Positions 1 through 9,585 of a stretch of DNA of 64,000 bases are shown here, one piece after another. The stretch spans positions 49,757,800 to 49,821,799 of the forward strand of contig CM044955.1 of the NCBI GenBank assembly GCA_024516035.1, in the 5' to 3' direction. Within the stretch, counting starts at the first letter, position 1. Every line of letters begins with the position of its first letter. The DNA is from Bactericera cockerelli. Its lineage: Eukaryota > Arthropoda > Insecta > Hemiptera > Triozidae. The position numbers were made by a program, and so were the translations under genes. The notes below the pieces were generated by a model that worked only from the letters and a program-made list of their open reading frames with translations, did no database searches and was not told where the DNA came from.

Positions 1-165
1 ATCGAATCCCCATATAAAAAAAAAAACACAGTAGCGTGTTCACTATAAAGAGCATCGGTTTCTGAAAGTGAGAGGGTGAAGTGTACAGCATAGTGTACAC
101 TTGGTCTACTGTAGAAAACACTCGTGTTCACTATACTGTACACGTGGCGCTGAATGTGTTAAATA
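1..165. other. Unassigned AT-rich sequence
   Basis: No gene or recognisable repeat. A short motif resembling gtgtacac recurs several times between about 35 and 150, suggesting a small decayed local repeat. Confidence 0.4.
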
Positions 166-306
166 ATAATAATATCGCCTTATTTATACTGTCCGATTAA
201 GACTAGTCCCATTATTCCAGCAGTAAGGCCAAGACATATTATTATGTGGTAAAAATCCCAAATGGGAGGGTAACATGTCTTGTCCCGGCTGGGTTTCGAA
301 CCCGCG
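166..306 (-). mobile_element. tRNA-derived SINE, family S1 (partial)
   Basis: Reading the minus strand, the body and (ATT)n tail match the fuller copy at 604-810: the shared block includes the atgtggtaaaaatcccaaatggg stretch (in pieces) and a B-box-like gggttcgaaaccc. The tRNA head breaks off at about 306 next to a T-run, so the 5' part is lost or replaced. Other S1 copies lie at 17.7, 29.1 and 42.5 kb. Confidence 0.7.
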
Positions 307-344
307 ACTTCTTTTTTTTTTAAATACGTTCTTATGTGTTTGAT

Positions 345-470
345 ACGTTTTTCCGGACCTACCCAGGCTGGGTGAGGTTAATGTGGATAGCTGGTACGAT
401 TCCCAGCGAATGGTGGGTAACACCCTCGTCTTGATGAGGATGTTAAAACCATGTGGAACTGTTGGCGTTA
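345..470 (+). mobile_element. SINE body of the 5S/tRNA-headed family S2 (fragment)
   Basis: Contains the segment ggctgggtgaggttaatgtgg followed by tggagggtaac-like and gttaaaacca motifs. These recur at 3.0, 15.1, 25.5, 31.2, 31.5, 35.7, 59.4 and 61.4 kb. Only the body and tail are present here. Confidence 0.6.
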
Positions 471-603
471 GGAGGGGCATCCAGCCGTAACGTGCTCCAC
501 CCTACCATTGCTCAACTATGAGGTTGAGAAATGCCGACCCGAATAGCAACATAAGCTAATATGGAATAAAAGCAAGGGATATATAATACGTTCGTATCTG
601 TCT

Positions 604-810
604 GTCCCGGTAGCTCAGTGGTAAAGGCGGCACTCTGTAAATCCACAGGTTCCAGAGGTCGTGGGTTCGAAACCCAGCCGGGACATGACAAGTTATCCTC
701 CCATTTGGGATTTTTACCACATAATAATATGTCTTGGGCTTACTGCTGGAATAATGGGACTTTAAAAGTCCTTATCGGGCAGTATAAACAAGGCGATATT
801 ATTATTATTA
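604..810 (+). mobile_element. tRNA-derived SINE, family S1 (complete copy)
   Basis: The head (604-684) still folds like a tRNA: GTCCCGG at 604-610 pairs with CCGGGAC at 678-684, there is an A-box-like tagctcagtgg, and a B-box gggttcgaaaccc. The anticodon arm is expanded and not a normal tRNA. A body of about 100 bp follows, then a (ATT)n tail ending near 810. An internal pol III promoter and (ATT)n tail are typical of SINEs mobilised by a LINE; the partner LINE is not identified. Confidence 0.85.
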
Positions 811-929
811 TCTGTGTCACCCTTATAAGAGTGACAATGCCTGTCCTCCGTGTTCCATGCTTCTTAGGATAACATTGAGATGTCATGCTTCAAACTGGGT
901 GACAGGGACATGGAGAAACAAGAGGAAAA

Positions 930-1606
930 TTTAGCCGGATATCTGCGTGGGCGGTTACCTATTGCTCCGATTTATGACTTTCTGTTCAAAATTGAAATCG
1001 GATATCAAAAAGGTACATACCTATTGCTCCGAAAACTGCCAAAAAGGTATAGTCCTATTCCTGCGATAAAGAAAATGGAAAAGAAAAGACAAAAATTGAA
1101 TTTAAACGTTTTTTATCTTTATTTTTAAATACAAAATACATTTTTTTTTTTTTTTTTTTTTGTTATGAATACAAAATACACAAAATAAAAATAAAATACT
1201 CACTTCTTGGATTTTCTATAGTGCCAAGAAACACTTTCTAAGTAATCAAATTTGGATATTTTACCTTCCTTGTATTGCTCAACTGTAGACTAATTTGAAA
1301 ATTAATTTGAAAACTGACATAGTTTGATGTAGACATAATTTGAAAATTAATTTGAAAACTGACACAAAATAAAACAACTGGACTAATTGATAAACAAAAA
1401 CAAACTGATCAGATGATTGATAGCATTAAACTTTGAAATGAACGATAGGTAATCGGAAAGGTATACAATAGGTATACATCATAGTTTACTACCTGCAACA
1501 TGAAATCGGAGGAATAGGTATGCGGAAGTTGGGTCACCTAAAAATTTTCCGGAGTAATAGGTAGCTCATTAAATCGGAGCAAAAGGATGCTGCCCATCTG
1601 CGTGTT
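930..1606. repeat. Foldback-like region with repeated cctattgctccgattt motif
   Basis: The motif cctattgctccgattt occurs near 958-973 and 1018-1030, and in inverted form near 1504-1525 and 1568-1590. The word atctgcgtg occurs at both edges (about 940 and 1598). This looks like a decayed inverted-repeat element. A poly(T) run at 1141-1160 and AT-rich sequence lie inside. No coding potential was recognised. Confidence 0.4.
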
Positions 1607-1639
1607 AAGGGAATAAAAAGTCCCATTATTGTTATATTC

Positions 1640-1925
1640 ATCTATCCCGGTAGCTTGGAGGTCAATGTCTGGTGATGCAAAAGTCGCTAGTTCGAAACCC
1701 AGATTTTGACCTTTTTTTGAAAAACATCAGTGTTCCACAGCCTTTCTTCTTTAGTAGCCATGAAACAAGAGCTACTGTAGACGCTTGTAGTCTGTTTTAG
1801 CTTGTCCATCCCGTAGTATGCCAACCCACGGATGCTAGCTCAGTGGTCAGGTATGGTAAACGTCGTCGGTCTAGTAATTCAAAGGTAGTGGGTTCGAAGC
1901 CCAAATTTTGACCACTTATTAATAT
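1640..1925 (+). mobile_element. Two degenerate tRNA-SINE fragments
   Basis: At 1644-1712 and 1830-1912 there are tRNA-like stretches (tagctcagtggtcagg; B-box relatives agttcgaaaccc and gggttcgaagccc). Between them, 1705-1830 resembles in its text the body of the SINE at 34960-35268 (an aaacaagagctactgtagacgcttg-like segment). Both are decayed. Confidence 0.5.
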
Positions 1926-2404
1926 CTAATTTATTTGGAAATTTAGATGACATGAAACTTTGTAATATTGATATGTACATTCTAAAAATATAAATACTTT
2001 ACATACTTATTTTTAATCCTTGTAAATAAACTAAAAAATATATAAGTAAAAGTTAGATTTTAAGACTGAACCATACATATCTTGTTTTGTTCTTTGACAA
2101 AATTTACTGTTGTGAATCTAACAACCTTTTTTTACGAACGTTGTTGTTGCTCTTCGTCACTAAAGCTTGGAAATCGACCATGTAATTTTACAAACAATAT
2201 CATGGAAGCCGTAAAAAATGAGTGAAATTCATGTGTAATACTGTTGATGTTCTTTTTCTACTTCAATGTAGTTTATATAAACCAGTTTATCTAAAAAAAA
2301 TAGTAGTTTAAATTGACATTTCATTCGCTATTTTTCAGTAGTAAAAAAAATCCTAAAATTGTCACGTGAAATCACATTTGAAATAGACAGAAACCAGCGC
2401 CACC
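1926..2404. other. AT-rich intergenic sequence
   Basis: I see no ORF of interest, RNA gene or clear repeat here. Confidence 0.4.
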
Positions 2405-2582
2405 ATTGAATACCCCTCGGTATTGTTCTGGCTGGGGGACTATAAACGGGGAGTAGACCAGCATTGGCTTGGTTCTGGGGGCCCTTGTCAATTATTAGCC
2501 TCTTTGTAAAGACAGTGGTAGAAGTTCTGAGTCATTCCTCCACTGTCTGGCTACCATCGTTCACAATGACGCCACCCTATGA
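2405..2582 (-). repeat. Dispersed repeat family D
   Basis: On the minus strand this matches 16325-16514 and 37500-37800: a ggtggcgtcat-like start, then tagccagacagtgga, gaggctaataattgacaag, and a ccctgtttatagtcccccagcc end. The family is non-coding. At 37.6 kb its end has become a tandem array, and a hAT element has inserted into the 16-kb copy. Confidence 0.65.
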
Positions 2583-2611
2583 TGATAATGATTGTTCTGT
2601 CACTGAAATTA

Positions 2612-2780
2612 AGCCAGCCCCCGTGGCGTAACGGTTGTGACTACTGCACCTTGCACGTTGTCCAGAGATCCTCAGTTCGATTCCCGGTTGGAGCAGACTT
2701 TTCGCACAGAAAATTCTGTTCCCTCCGAACATGTGAGGCTGGCAAAAAAACCAAAGGACGTTAAAACCAAATAAAATCAA
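2612..2780 (+). mobile_element. tRNA-headed SINE, family S2
   Basis: A tRNA-like head, cccgtggcgtaacggttgtgac followed by B-box agttcgattcccgg, continues into a gcagacttttcgcacagaaaattctgttcc-like body (read in parts) also found at 15.05 and 25.45 kb. It ends with gttaaaaccaaataaaatca. Confidence 0.7.
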
Positions 2781-2782
2781 TG

Positions 2783-2880
2783 GACATGAAAGGAGCCTAG
2801 ACATTGGATCTGGGCGTCCATATAATCCTCTCACCACCGTGATTTAGGTATCAATACCTATCTCACGGACACGGAATTAT
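2783..2880 (+). mobile_element. Short (about 100 bp) mobile element, older copy
   Basis: Nearly the same sequence as the 107-bp insertion at 60839-60945 (starts ggacatgaaaggagcctag, ends cacggaattatt). Here it is sandwiched between two SINEs and no clean target duplication is visible. Confidence 0.6.
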
Positions 2881-3095
2881 TTTACTGAAATTAAGCAAAG
2901 TACATCGAGGTTAGGACATGGATGGATGACCATTCAAATTCGAACCCTCGTGATGCTGGCTATTCCCGACTCAATCCTTGGCTGTGTGAGGTAACTGTAG
3001 GTAGTTAGTTTTAAAATTTCCAGCAAATGGAGGGTAAAACCTCCTCTGTCTCAATATAAACTTAGCAATTGACAGGGACATTAAACCACAAATAA
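2881..3095 (+). mobile_element. 5S rRNA-headed SINE (diverged)
   Basis: Begins with a 5S rRNA-like block (actgaaattaagcaaagt, then gttaggacatggatggatgacc), corresponding to the middle and 3' half of 5S rRNA. It continues into the S2 body (gctggctattcccgactcaa, tggagggtaaaacc) and ends gacattaaaccacaaataaaa. 5S-headed SINEs are known (SINE3 class); the assignment here is by eye. Confidence 0.65.
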
Positions 3096-4310
3096 AATTG
3101 TCAGGTATTCACATTCTTGAATTTTTTTGATTAGACAACCAAAAAGCTCCTTGATAGTTTTCTGAAATAAAATCGTACATGAGTCAGTTTTGGCTCGAGT
3201 TTTTATGGACAAGTAACAATAAATAAAAAGAAAACTAGGTTTTTTATAGAATAAAGGCATTTATTTTCTATAGGACCATAATCAAAAAATAGTTTCTGTA
3301 GAAGGAATGTTATTTTTATTTATAAACATTAAATAAATGTTGGTTAAAAAAGACGACATTTTGCAATTTAACTTTACAGAAGAATGAATCTCTTTCTCTT
3401 AGAAGCCCTTCAAAGCTTAGGAGAAGTACCTTTGTATAAATGTTTCTTTATAAAGAAAATAAATAAACTTCATTATTATATATAAAAAAAATGCTAGAGA
3501 GAAAGTTTATCTAAATAAATAATAGTGCACAAAATAAACTACACATTTCTGAAACCTTGAATATTATGTACATGATTAATATTGCCTTCATTCAATTAAC
3601 AGTATACATAACTACCAAATAAAGATTATTTCTAATAGAAATCAATGCTGGTCCATCAGTAAAAAAAGTAAACATACATACATGCAAGTAGCAAGTAGGA
3701 GTAGTGACTCAGAAAGGAGGTTATTATATAAAAGCCAAAAGTAATCTATCTGAGGCATTCACATATTTCTGTGACTTGGATATGCTCCAATGTGTGGAAT
3801 TGTTTCTGACATAGACGCTATTGTAAGTCTACATGGACTAGGTACTTGTTTGAAGTCGGAACTATAACTTCACAGCTAACGTATCATTTATTAGAAGTTC
3901 CCAGAAAATTCTTACTGCATATCTAAACCATAAGGAAATCTCCTAACGAAATTCTCAACTTGTAGGTTTTATAGAACTAGAGATAAAGCGATCCATATAA
4001 ATCAGAGAATCATTTCACGTTTTTATATATAAAAAACCAACCGAAAGCAATTCTTTCTACACCTACCTTGTTGGTAATACAAAGTAATAAAACTATGACA
4101 TAATTATATCTCCAGGTTTTTCAACATCGTTATATTTGACCATTTTGTTATTTCACAAAAAATCTTTAACACAGAAAAAAACGGCTACCGTATGTATCCA
4201 AAGTTTAAAAGTCGCTAATGAACGACTAAAGAAATTTAATCTTAACAAACATAGTTAAATGTTCAGTTAAATCTCGGTTTAGTAGTTATCGAGTACGAAT
4301 GGTGTAGCGC
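3096..4310. other. AT-rich sequence downstream of TECR, no gene seen
   Basis: No coding region recognised. About 3400-3470 shares text with 33735-33800 in opposite orientation (gcccttcaaagcttaggag, cctttgtataaatgtttc), probably a LINE 3' end with its tail. Confidence 0.4.
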
Positions 4311-4470
4311 ATGTTTTTCCCACGGATACTAACGTGTTTTTTTTTCGGTTTAACGGCGCTTTAACAAGGCGGTAGGCCTGTCGTTCACGCCGGACTAACG
4401 TGTTAAATAGCACAGAATTGTGATATAAAACAGAAACAAACACGTTTTAAACATTCGTCAACTACCGACG
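4310..4470. repeat. Left copy of a 100-150 bp local duplication
   Basis: The cgtgttaaatagcacagaattg and cacgttttaaacattcgtcaactaccgacg stretches (read in parts) recur at 4936-5040. The pair brackets the 48-bp repeat array, so a block was duplicated in tandem around the end of TECR. Confidence 0.7.
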
Positions 4471-4484
4471 AAGCAACCAGGGGT

Positions 4485-4905
4485 ACTCATTCTTTGAGAA
4501 CAGTTTAGATCATTCCTTGAGCAACCCGGGGTATTCATTCCTTGAGAACAGTTTAGATCATTCCTTGAGCAACCCGGGGTATTCATTCCTTGAGAATAGT
4601 TTAGATACTTTAGATCATTCCTTGAGCAACCCGGGGTATTCATTCCTTGAGAACAGTTTAGATCATTCCTTGAGCAACCCGGGGTATTCATTCGTTGAGA
4701 ACAGTTTAGATCATTCCTTGAGCAACCCGGGGTATTCGTTCCTTGAGAACAGTTTAGATCATTCCTTGAGCAACCCGGGGTATTCATTCCTTGAGAACAG
4801 TTTAGATCATTCCTTGAGCAACCCGGGGTATTCGTTCCTTGAGAACAGTTTAGATCATTCCTTGAGCAACCCGGGGTATTCGTTCCTTGAGAACAGTTTA
4901 GATCA
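4485..4905. repeat. 48-bp tandem repeat downstream of the TECR stop
   Basis: About eight to nine copies of a 48-bp unit (ttgagcaacccggggtattc, then attccttgagaacag, then tttagatcattcc), with a few variants and one 12-bp internal expansion. Since 48 is a multiple of three, it stays open in more than one frame: plus-strand 16-residue repeats SNPGYSFLENSLDH, and a cysteine-containing frame on the minus strand. I see no reason to call either coding. The gaacagtttagatca part resembles the sequence spanning the TECR stop codon (5066-5080). Confidence 0.85.
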
Positions 4906-4940
4906 CATACGGCAAAATGGACTTCCTCTGTTTCTGCATG
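4890..4940 (-). repeat. Displaced copy of the TECR C-terminal codons and stop
   Basis: Positions 4893-4940 repeat 5068-5112, the last ten or so codons and stop region of TECR, with a few changes (cacatacggcaaaatgg against cacatagggcacaatgg). It lies 3' of the gene within the tandem repeat. Confidence 0.75.
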
Positions 4941-5073
4941 TTTTTCACACGGATACTAACGTGTTAAATAGCACAGAATTGTTATATAAAAACACAAACA
5001 AACACGTTTTAAACATTCGTCAACTACCGACGAAGCAACAACCAGAGGTATTCATTCATTCCTTGAGAACAGT

Positions 5074-5394
5074 TCAGATCACATAGGGCACAATGGACTT
5101 CCTCTGTTTCGGGTAGTCGGCGAACTCTTTCTTGTAGTTGCGATGCTTGGCCAGGGCCCAGATCGTCATCTGGAACATGCCGGCGCCGGCAAACAGCAGG
5201 GCCGGCACACAGGAGGTCAGGACTGAGTAGGAGAGCCAGGAGCCGAACTCGTACGTGTAGTTGGGGCAGGACACCAGGCTGAAGAGGCGGGTCCACGGGT
5301 TGGCGGTGGGCACCGGGATGCGGCGCACGTTGGTGCCTGGGGGGCGGAGGTCCCGCAGCAACAGGTGGATGCTCAGGTTGCCGATCTGACAGAA
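5074..5394 (-). CDS. TECR: Very-long-chain enoyl-CoA reductase, last coding exon (partial gene)
   Basis: This enzyme does the last step of the microsomal fatty-acid elongation cycle, reducing trans-2,3-enoyl-CoA with NADPH in the ER membrane. The exon encodes about 106 C-terminal residues and ends PYVI-stop. It includes IGNLSIHLLLRDLRPPGT, the hallmark LVSCPNYTYEFGSW, a hydrophobic segment (LLFAGAGMFQMTIWALAKH) and KHRNYKKEFADYPKQRKSI. These match the steroid-5-alpha-reductase-like C-terminal domain of TECR, including the Asn-Tyr-X-Tyr-Glu core. The 3' splice site cccccag lies just above 5394. No upstream TECR exon was found in the window: the 100-N gap and satellite arrays follow at once. 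The gene may therefore be cut by a misjoin or have a very long intron. GC content is clearly higher than in the surroundings. Both ends of the exon are locally duplicated. Confidence 0.93.
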   Translation of the reverse strand, partial: FCQIGNLSIHLLLRDLRPPGTNVRRIPVPTANPWTRLFSLVSCPNYTYEFGSWLSYSVLTSCVPALLFAGAGMFQMTIWALAKHRNYKKEFADYPKQRKSIVPYVI

Positions 5395-5552
5395 CTGGGG
5401 GGAGGGGGGGGATAAATAATTACTGTACTTATAACAGGTGGATGCTCAGGTTGCCGATCTGACAGAACTGGGGACAGGGGGAGGATAAATGATTACTGTA
5501 CTTCGATCTGACAGAACTGGGGAGGGGAAGGATAAATGATTACTGTACGCAT
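5395..5552 (-). repeat. Tandem copies of the TECR exon 5' edge with its splice acceptor
   Basis: Two further copies follow the real exon edge. Positions 5435-5480 repeat ggtggatgctcaggttgccg and the gatctgacagaactgggg acceptor block; 5503-5522 repeats only the acceptor-proximal part. Each is followed by gataaatgattactgtac-like sequence. All three copies keep the pyrimidine tract and AG on the minus strand. Confidence 0.85.
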
Positions 5553-5610
5553 AAGGGTTGGGTGGAAGAGAGTGCCTAGGAATGCGACGTGTTATGCCTG
5601 GAAGGTACAG

Positions 5611-5710
5611 NNNNNNNNNNNNNNNNNNNNNNNNNNNNNNNNNNNNNNNNNNNNNNNNNNNNNNNNNNNNNNNNNNNNNNNNNNNNNNNNNNNNNNNNNN
5701 NNNNNNNNNN
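5611..5710. other. Assembly gap (100 N)
   Basis: Exactly 100 N, the usual placeholder for a gap of unknown size. TECR lies on one side and the satellite block on the other, so the true distance and even the linkage are unknown. Confidence 0.98.
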
Positions 5711-5830
5711 CTCTGTTTCAATTTTCATAAAGGATTGCGTCTGGTATCTTCCAAAATCGTCAAAATGCTGCATTTTTCATGTTTCAGTGTCTTCTTTTTC
5801 TTTGCTTCTTTTGTTGTTTCTTTTAACTTT
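5711..5830 (+). repeat. Left flank of satellite block A, duplicated at 19938
   Basis: The stretch from ctctgtttcaattttcataa to cttttaactttagatggtgg recurs almost unchanged at 19938-20060, directly before satellite block B. It marks the left edge of the large duplication. Confidence 0.8.
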
Positions 5831-6762
5831 AGATGGTGGGGGTGTGGTTGGTGGTCCCCCCTCGGCCTCCCCATCTCCCCTTATAGCCGATCTCTTTCCT
5901 CCACTAGTTTTCTTCTACTTGTGATTTTGGTTTATTGGTTGGTTTCTTGATATGTCGCTGTTGTGTCTTGATGTGTTGATGTTTTAACTTTGAATTTTGG
6001 GTGGGGGGTTTATTTGGTGGTCCCCCCTCGGCCTCCTCATCACCCCTTATAGCCGATCCCTCACCTCCATTAGTTTTCTTCTACTTGTGATTTTGGTTTA
6101 TTGGTTGGTTTCTTGATGTGTCGCTGTTGTGTCTTGATGTGTTGATGTTTTAACTTTGAATTTTGGGTGGGGGGTTTATTTGGTGGTCCCCCCTCGGCCT
6201 CCTCATCACCCCTTATAGCCGATCCCTCACCTCCAGTAGTTTTCTTCTACTTGTAATTTTGATTTGTTGGTTGGTTTCCTGTTGTGTTGCTGCTGTGTCT
6301 TGATGTGTTTCTGTAGTTACTTTTTAATTTTGGGTGGGGGGTTTAGTTGGTGGTCCCCCTCGGCCTCCTCATCACCCCTTATAGCCGATCCCTCACCTCC
6401 ATTAGTTGTCTTCTACTTGTAATTTTGGTTTATTGGTTGGTTTCTTGATGTGTTGCTGTTATGTCTTGATGTGTTGCTGTAGTTACTTTTCAATTTTGGG
6501 TGGGGGGTTTAGTTGGTGGTCCCCCCTCGGCCTCCTTCTTGATGTGTTGCTGTTGTGTCTTGATGTGTTGCTGTAGTTACTTTTCAATTTTGGGTGGGGG
6601 GTTTAATTGGTGGCCCCCCCTCGGCCTCCTCATCACCCCTTATAGCCGATCCCTCACCTCCATTAGTTTTCTTTTACTTGTAATTTTGGTTTATTGGTTG
6701 GTTTCTTGATGTGTTGCTGTTGTGTCTTGAAGTGTTGCTGTAGTTACTTTTCAATTTTGGGT

Positions 6763-7010
6763 GGTAAACCCCCCACCCAATATTGAAAAGTAACTACAGC
6801 AACACATCAAGACACAACAGCAACACATCAAGAAACCAACCAATAAACCAAAATTACAAGTAGAAGAAACTAATGGAGGTGAGGGATCGGCTATAAAGGG
6901 TGATGAGGAGGCCGAGGGGGGACCACCAACTAAACCCCCCACCCAAAATTGAAATGTAACTACAGCAACACATCAAGACACAGCAGCAACACATCAAGAA
7001 ACCAACCAAT
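6763..7010 (-). repeat. Inverted segment in satellite block A
   Basis: At 6763 the array turns round: gggtgg, a short spacer taaa, then ccccccaccc on the opposite strand. About 1.4 units run in reverse before the array resumes forward at about 7010. This makes a head-to-head palindrome with arms of well over 100 bp. The same junction occurs in block B at 20817. Confidence 0.85.
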
Positions 7011-7830
7011 ATCCCTCACCTCCATTAGTTTTCTTCTACTTGTAATTTTGGTTTATTGGTTGGTTTCTTGATGTGTTGCTGTTGTGTCTTGATGTGTTGC
7101 TGTAGTCACTTTTCAATTTTGGGTGGGGGGTTTAGTTGGTGGTCCCCCCTCGGCCTCCTCATCACCCCTTATAGCCGATCCCTCACCTCCATTAGTTTTC
7201 TTCTACTTGTAATTTTGGTTTATTGGTTGGTTTCTTGATGAGTTGCTGCTGTGTCTTGATGTGTTGCTGTAGTTACATTTCAATTTTGGGTTGGGGGTTT
7301 AGTTGGTGGTCCCCCCTCGGCCTCCTCATCACCCCTTATAGCCGATCCCTCACCTCCATTAGTTTTCTTCTACTTGTAATTTTGGTTTATTGGTTGGTTT
7401 CTTGATGTGTTGCTGCTGTGTCTTGATGTGTTGCTGTAGATACATTTCAATTTTGTGGTGGGGGGTTTAGTTGGTGGTCCCCCCTCGGCCTTCTCATCAC
7501 CCCTTATAGCCGATCCCTCACCTCCATTAGTTTTCTTCTACTTGTAATTTTGGTTTATTGGTTGGTTTCTTGATGTGTTGCTGCTGTGTCTTGATATGTT
7601 GCTGTAGTTACATCTCAATTTTGGGTGGGGGGTTTAGTTGGTGATCCCCCCTCGGCCTCCTCATCACCCTTATAGCCGATCCCTCACCTCCATTATTTTT
7701 CTTTTACATGTAATTTTGGTTTATTGGTTGGTTTCTTGATGTGTTGCTGTTGTGTCTTGATGTGTTGCTGTAGTTACTTTTCAATTTTGGGTGGGGGGTT
7801 TAGTTGGTGGTCCCCCCTCGGCCTCCTCAT

Positions 7831-8182
7831 TGTCGTGGACACAGGGGTCGAGGGCGCACAGTGGAAGACTTTAAGTAAATTCCTTTCTTCGTTGGATCAA
7901 TAAAGAATAATGTACATGGTTTTGTCGAAAATAATAAATAGTGTATATTTTTTTTATTGGTGAATGAATATTAATTTTATACAGGATTTTATTTGAGTAT
8001 GTTGCGAATTTTAAGTTGGTCTGAGTTGCGAATTTTATATTTGACTGACTTGCGACTGTCGATAGCACGGCTATTTATACCATGAGCACTGGCCACTGAA
8101 GAGATCTTCGGATGGCCAGTGTTCTTGTGGTACAAATAGGCCGGCTTTACAATTTCGTGAATGTTTACAAGATTTCACGACA
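7831..8182 (-). mobile_element. Solo LTR (352 bp) with 5-bp target duplication
   Basis: The insertion starts tgtcgtgg and ends tcacgaca, the TG...CA ends of an LTR, and is flanked by ctcat on both sides (7826-7830 and 8183-8187). On the minus strand there is a TATA-like ggtataaatagc (about 8071-8082), with AATAAA-type signals further down. No internal retrovirus-like genes are present. This is consistent with LTR-LTR recombination of a Gypsy- or Pao-type element; the superfamily cannot be fixed from an LTR alone. An allelic-looking copy is at 22188-22539. Confidence 0.85.
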
Positions 8183-9585
8183 CTCATCACCCCTTATAGC
8201 CGATCCCTCACCTCCATTAGTTTTCTTCTACTTGTAATTTTGGTTTATTGGTTGGTTTCTTGATGTGTTGCTGTTGTGTCTTGATGTGTTTCTGTAGTTA
8301 CTTTTCAATTTTGGGTGGGGGGTTTAATTGGTGGTCCCCCCTCGGCCTCCTCATCACCCCTTATAGCCGATCCCTCACCTCCATTAGTTTTCTCCTACTT
8401 GTAATTTTGGTTTATTGGTTGGTTTCTTGATGTGTTGCTGCTGTGTCTTGATGTGTTGCTGTAGTTACTTTTCAATTTTGGGTGGGGGGTTTAGTTGGTG
8501 GTCCACCCTCGGCCTCCTCATCACCCCTTATAGCCGATCCCTCACCTCCACTAGTTTTCTTCTACTTGTAATTTTGGTTGGTTTCTTGATGTGTTGCTGC
8601 TGTGTCTTGAAGTGTTGCTGTAGTTACATTTCAATTTTGGGTGGGGGGTTTAGTTGGTGGTCCCCCCTCGGCCTCCTCATCACCCCTTATAGCCGATCCC
8701 TTACCTCCATTAGTTTTCTCCTACTTGTAATTTTGGTTTATTGGTTGGTTTCTTGATGTGTTGCTGTTGTGTCTTGATGTGTTGCTGTAGTTACTTTTCA
8801 ATTTTGGGTGGGGGGTTTAGTTGGTGGTCCCCCCTCGGCCTCCTCATCACCCCTTATAGCCGATCCCTCACCTCCACTAGTTTTCTTCTACTTGTAATTT
8901 TGGTTGGTTTCTTGATGTGTTGCTGTTGTGTCTTGATGTGTTGCTGTAGTTACTTTTCAATTTTGGGTGGGGGGTTTAATTGGTGGTCCCCCCTCGGCCT
9001 CCTCATCACCCCTTATAGCCGATCCCTCACCTCCATTAGTTTTCTTCTACTTGTAATTTTGGTTTATTGGTTGGTTTCTTGATGTGTTGCTGCTGTGTCT
9101 TGATATGTTGCTGTAGTTCCCTCACCTCCATTAGTTTTCTCCTACTTGTAATTTTGGTTTATTGGTTGGTTTCTTGATGTGTTGCTGTTGTGTCTTGATG
9201 TGTTGCTGTAGTTACTTTTCAATTTTGGGTGGGGGGTTTAGTTGGTGGTCCCCCCTCGGCCTCCTCATCACCCCTTATAGCCAATCCCTCACCTCCATTA
9301 GTTTTCTTCTACTTGTAATTTTGGTTTATTGGTTGGTTTCTTGATGTGTTGCTGTAGTTACATTTCAATTTTGGGTGGGGGGTTTAGTTGGTGGTCCCCC
9401 CTCGGCCTCCTCATCACCCCTTATAGCCGATCCCTAACCTCCATTAGTTTTCTTCTACTTGTAATTTTGGTTTATTGGTTGGTTTCTTGATGTGTTGCTG
9501 CTGTGTCTTGATGTGTTGCTGTAGTTACATTTCAATTTTGGGTGGGGGGTTTAGTTGGTGGTCCCCCTCGGCCTCCTCATCACCC

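Noticed and set aside
604..684. A functional tRNA gene
   Set aside because: The acceptor stem and B-box are good, but the anticodon arm is expanded and the sequence continues into a SINE body with an (ATT)n tail, repeated at several loci.
4485..4905. CRISPR-like array
   Set aside because: Units are contiguous 48-bp tandem repeats without unique spacers, in a eukaryotic genome.
4517..5086. 189-codon ORF with 16-residue repeats (SNPGYSFLENSLDH) as a repeat protein
   Set aside because: It is the 48-bp tandem repeat read in frame, and it runs on into the antisense of the TECR exon. The opposite strand is equally open.
7831..8182. Intact endogenous retrovirus-like element
   Set aside because: Only a single LTR with target duplication is present; there are no gag, pol or env sequences between two LTRs.
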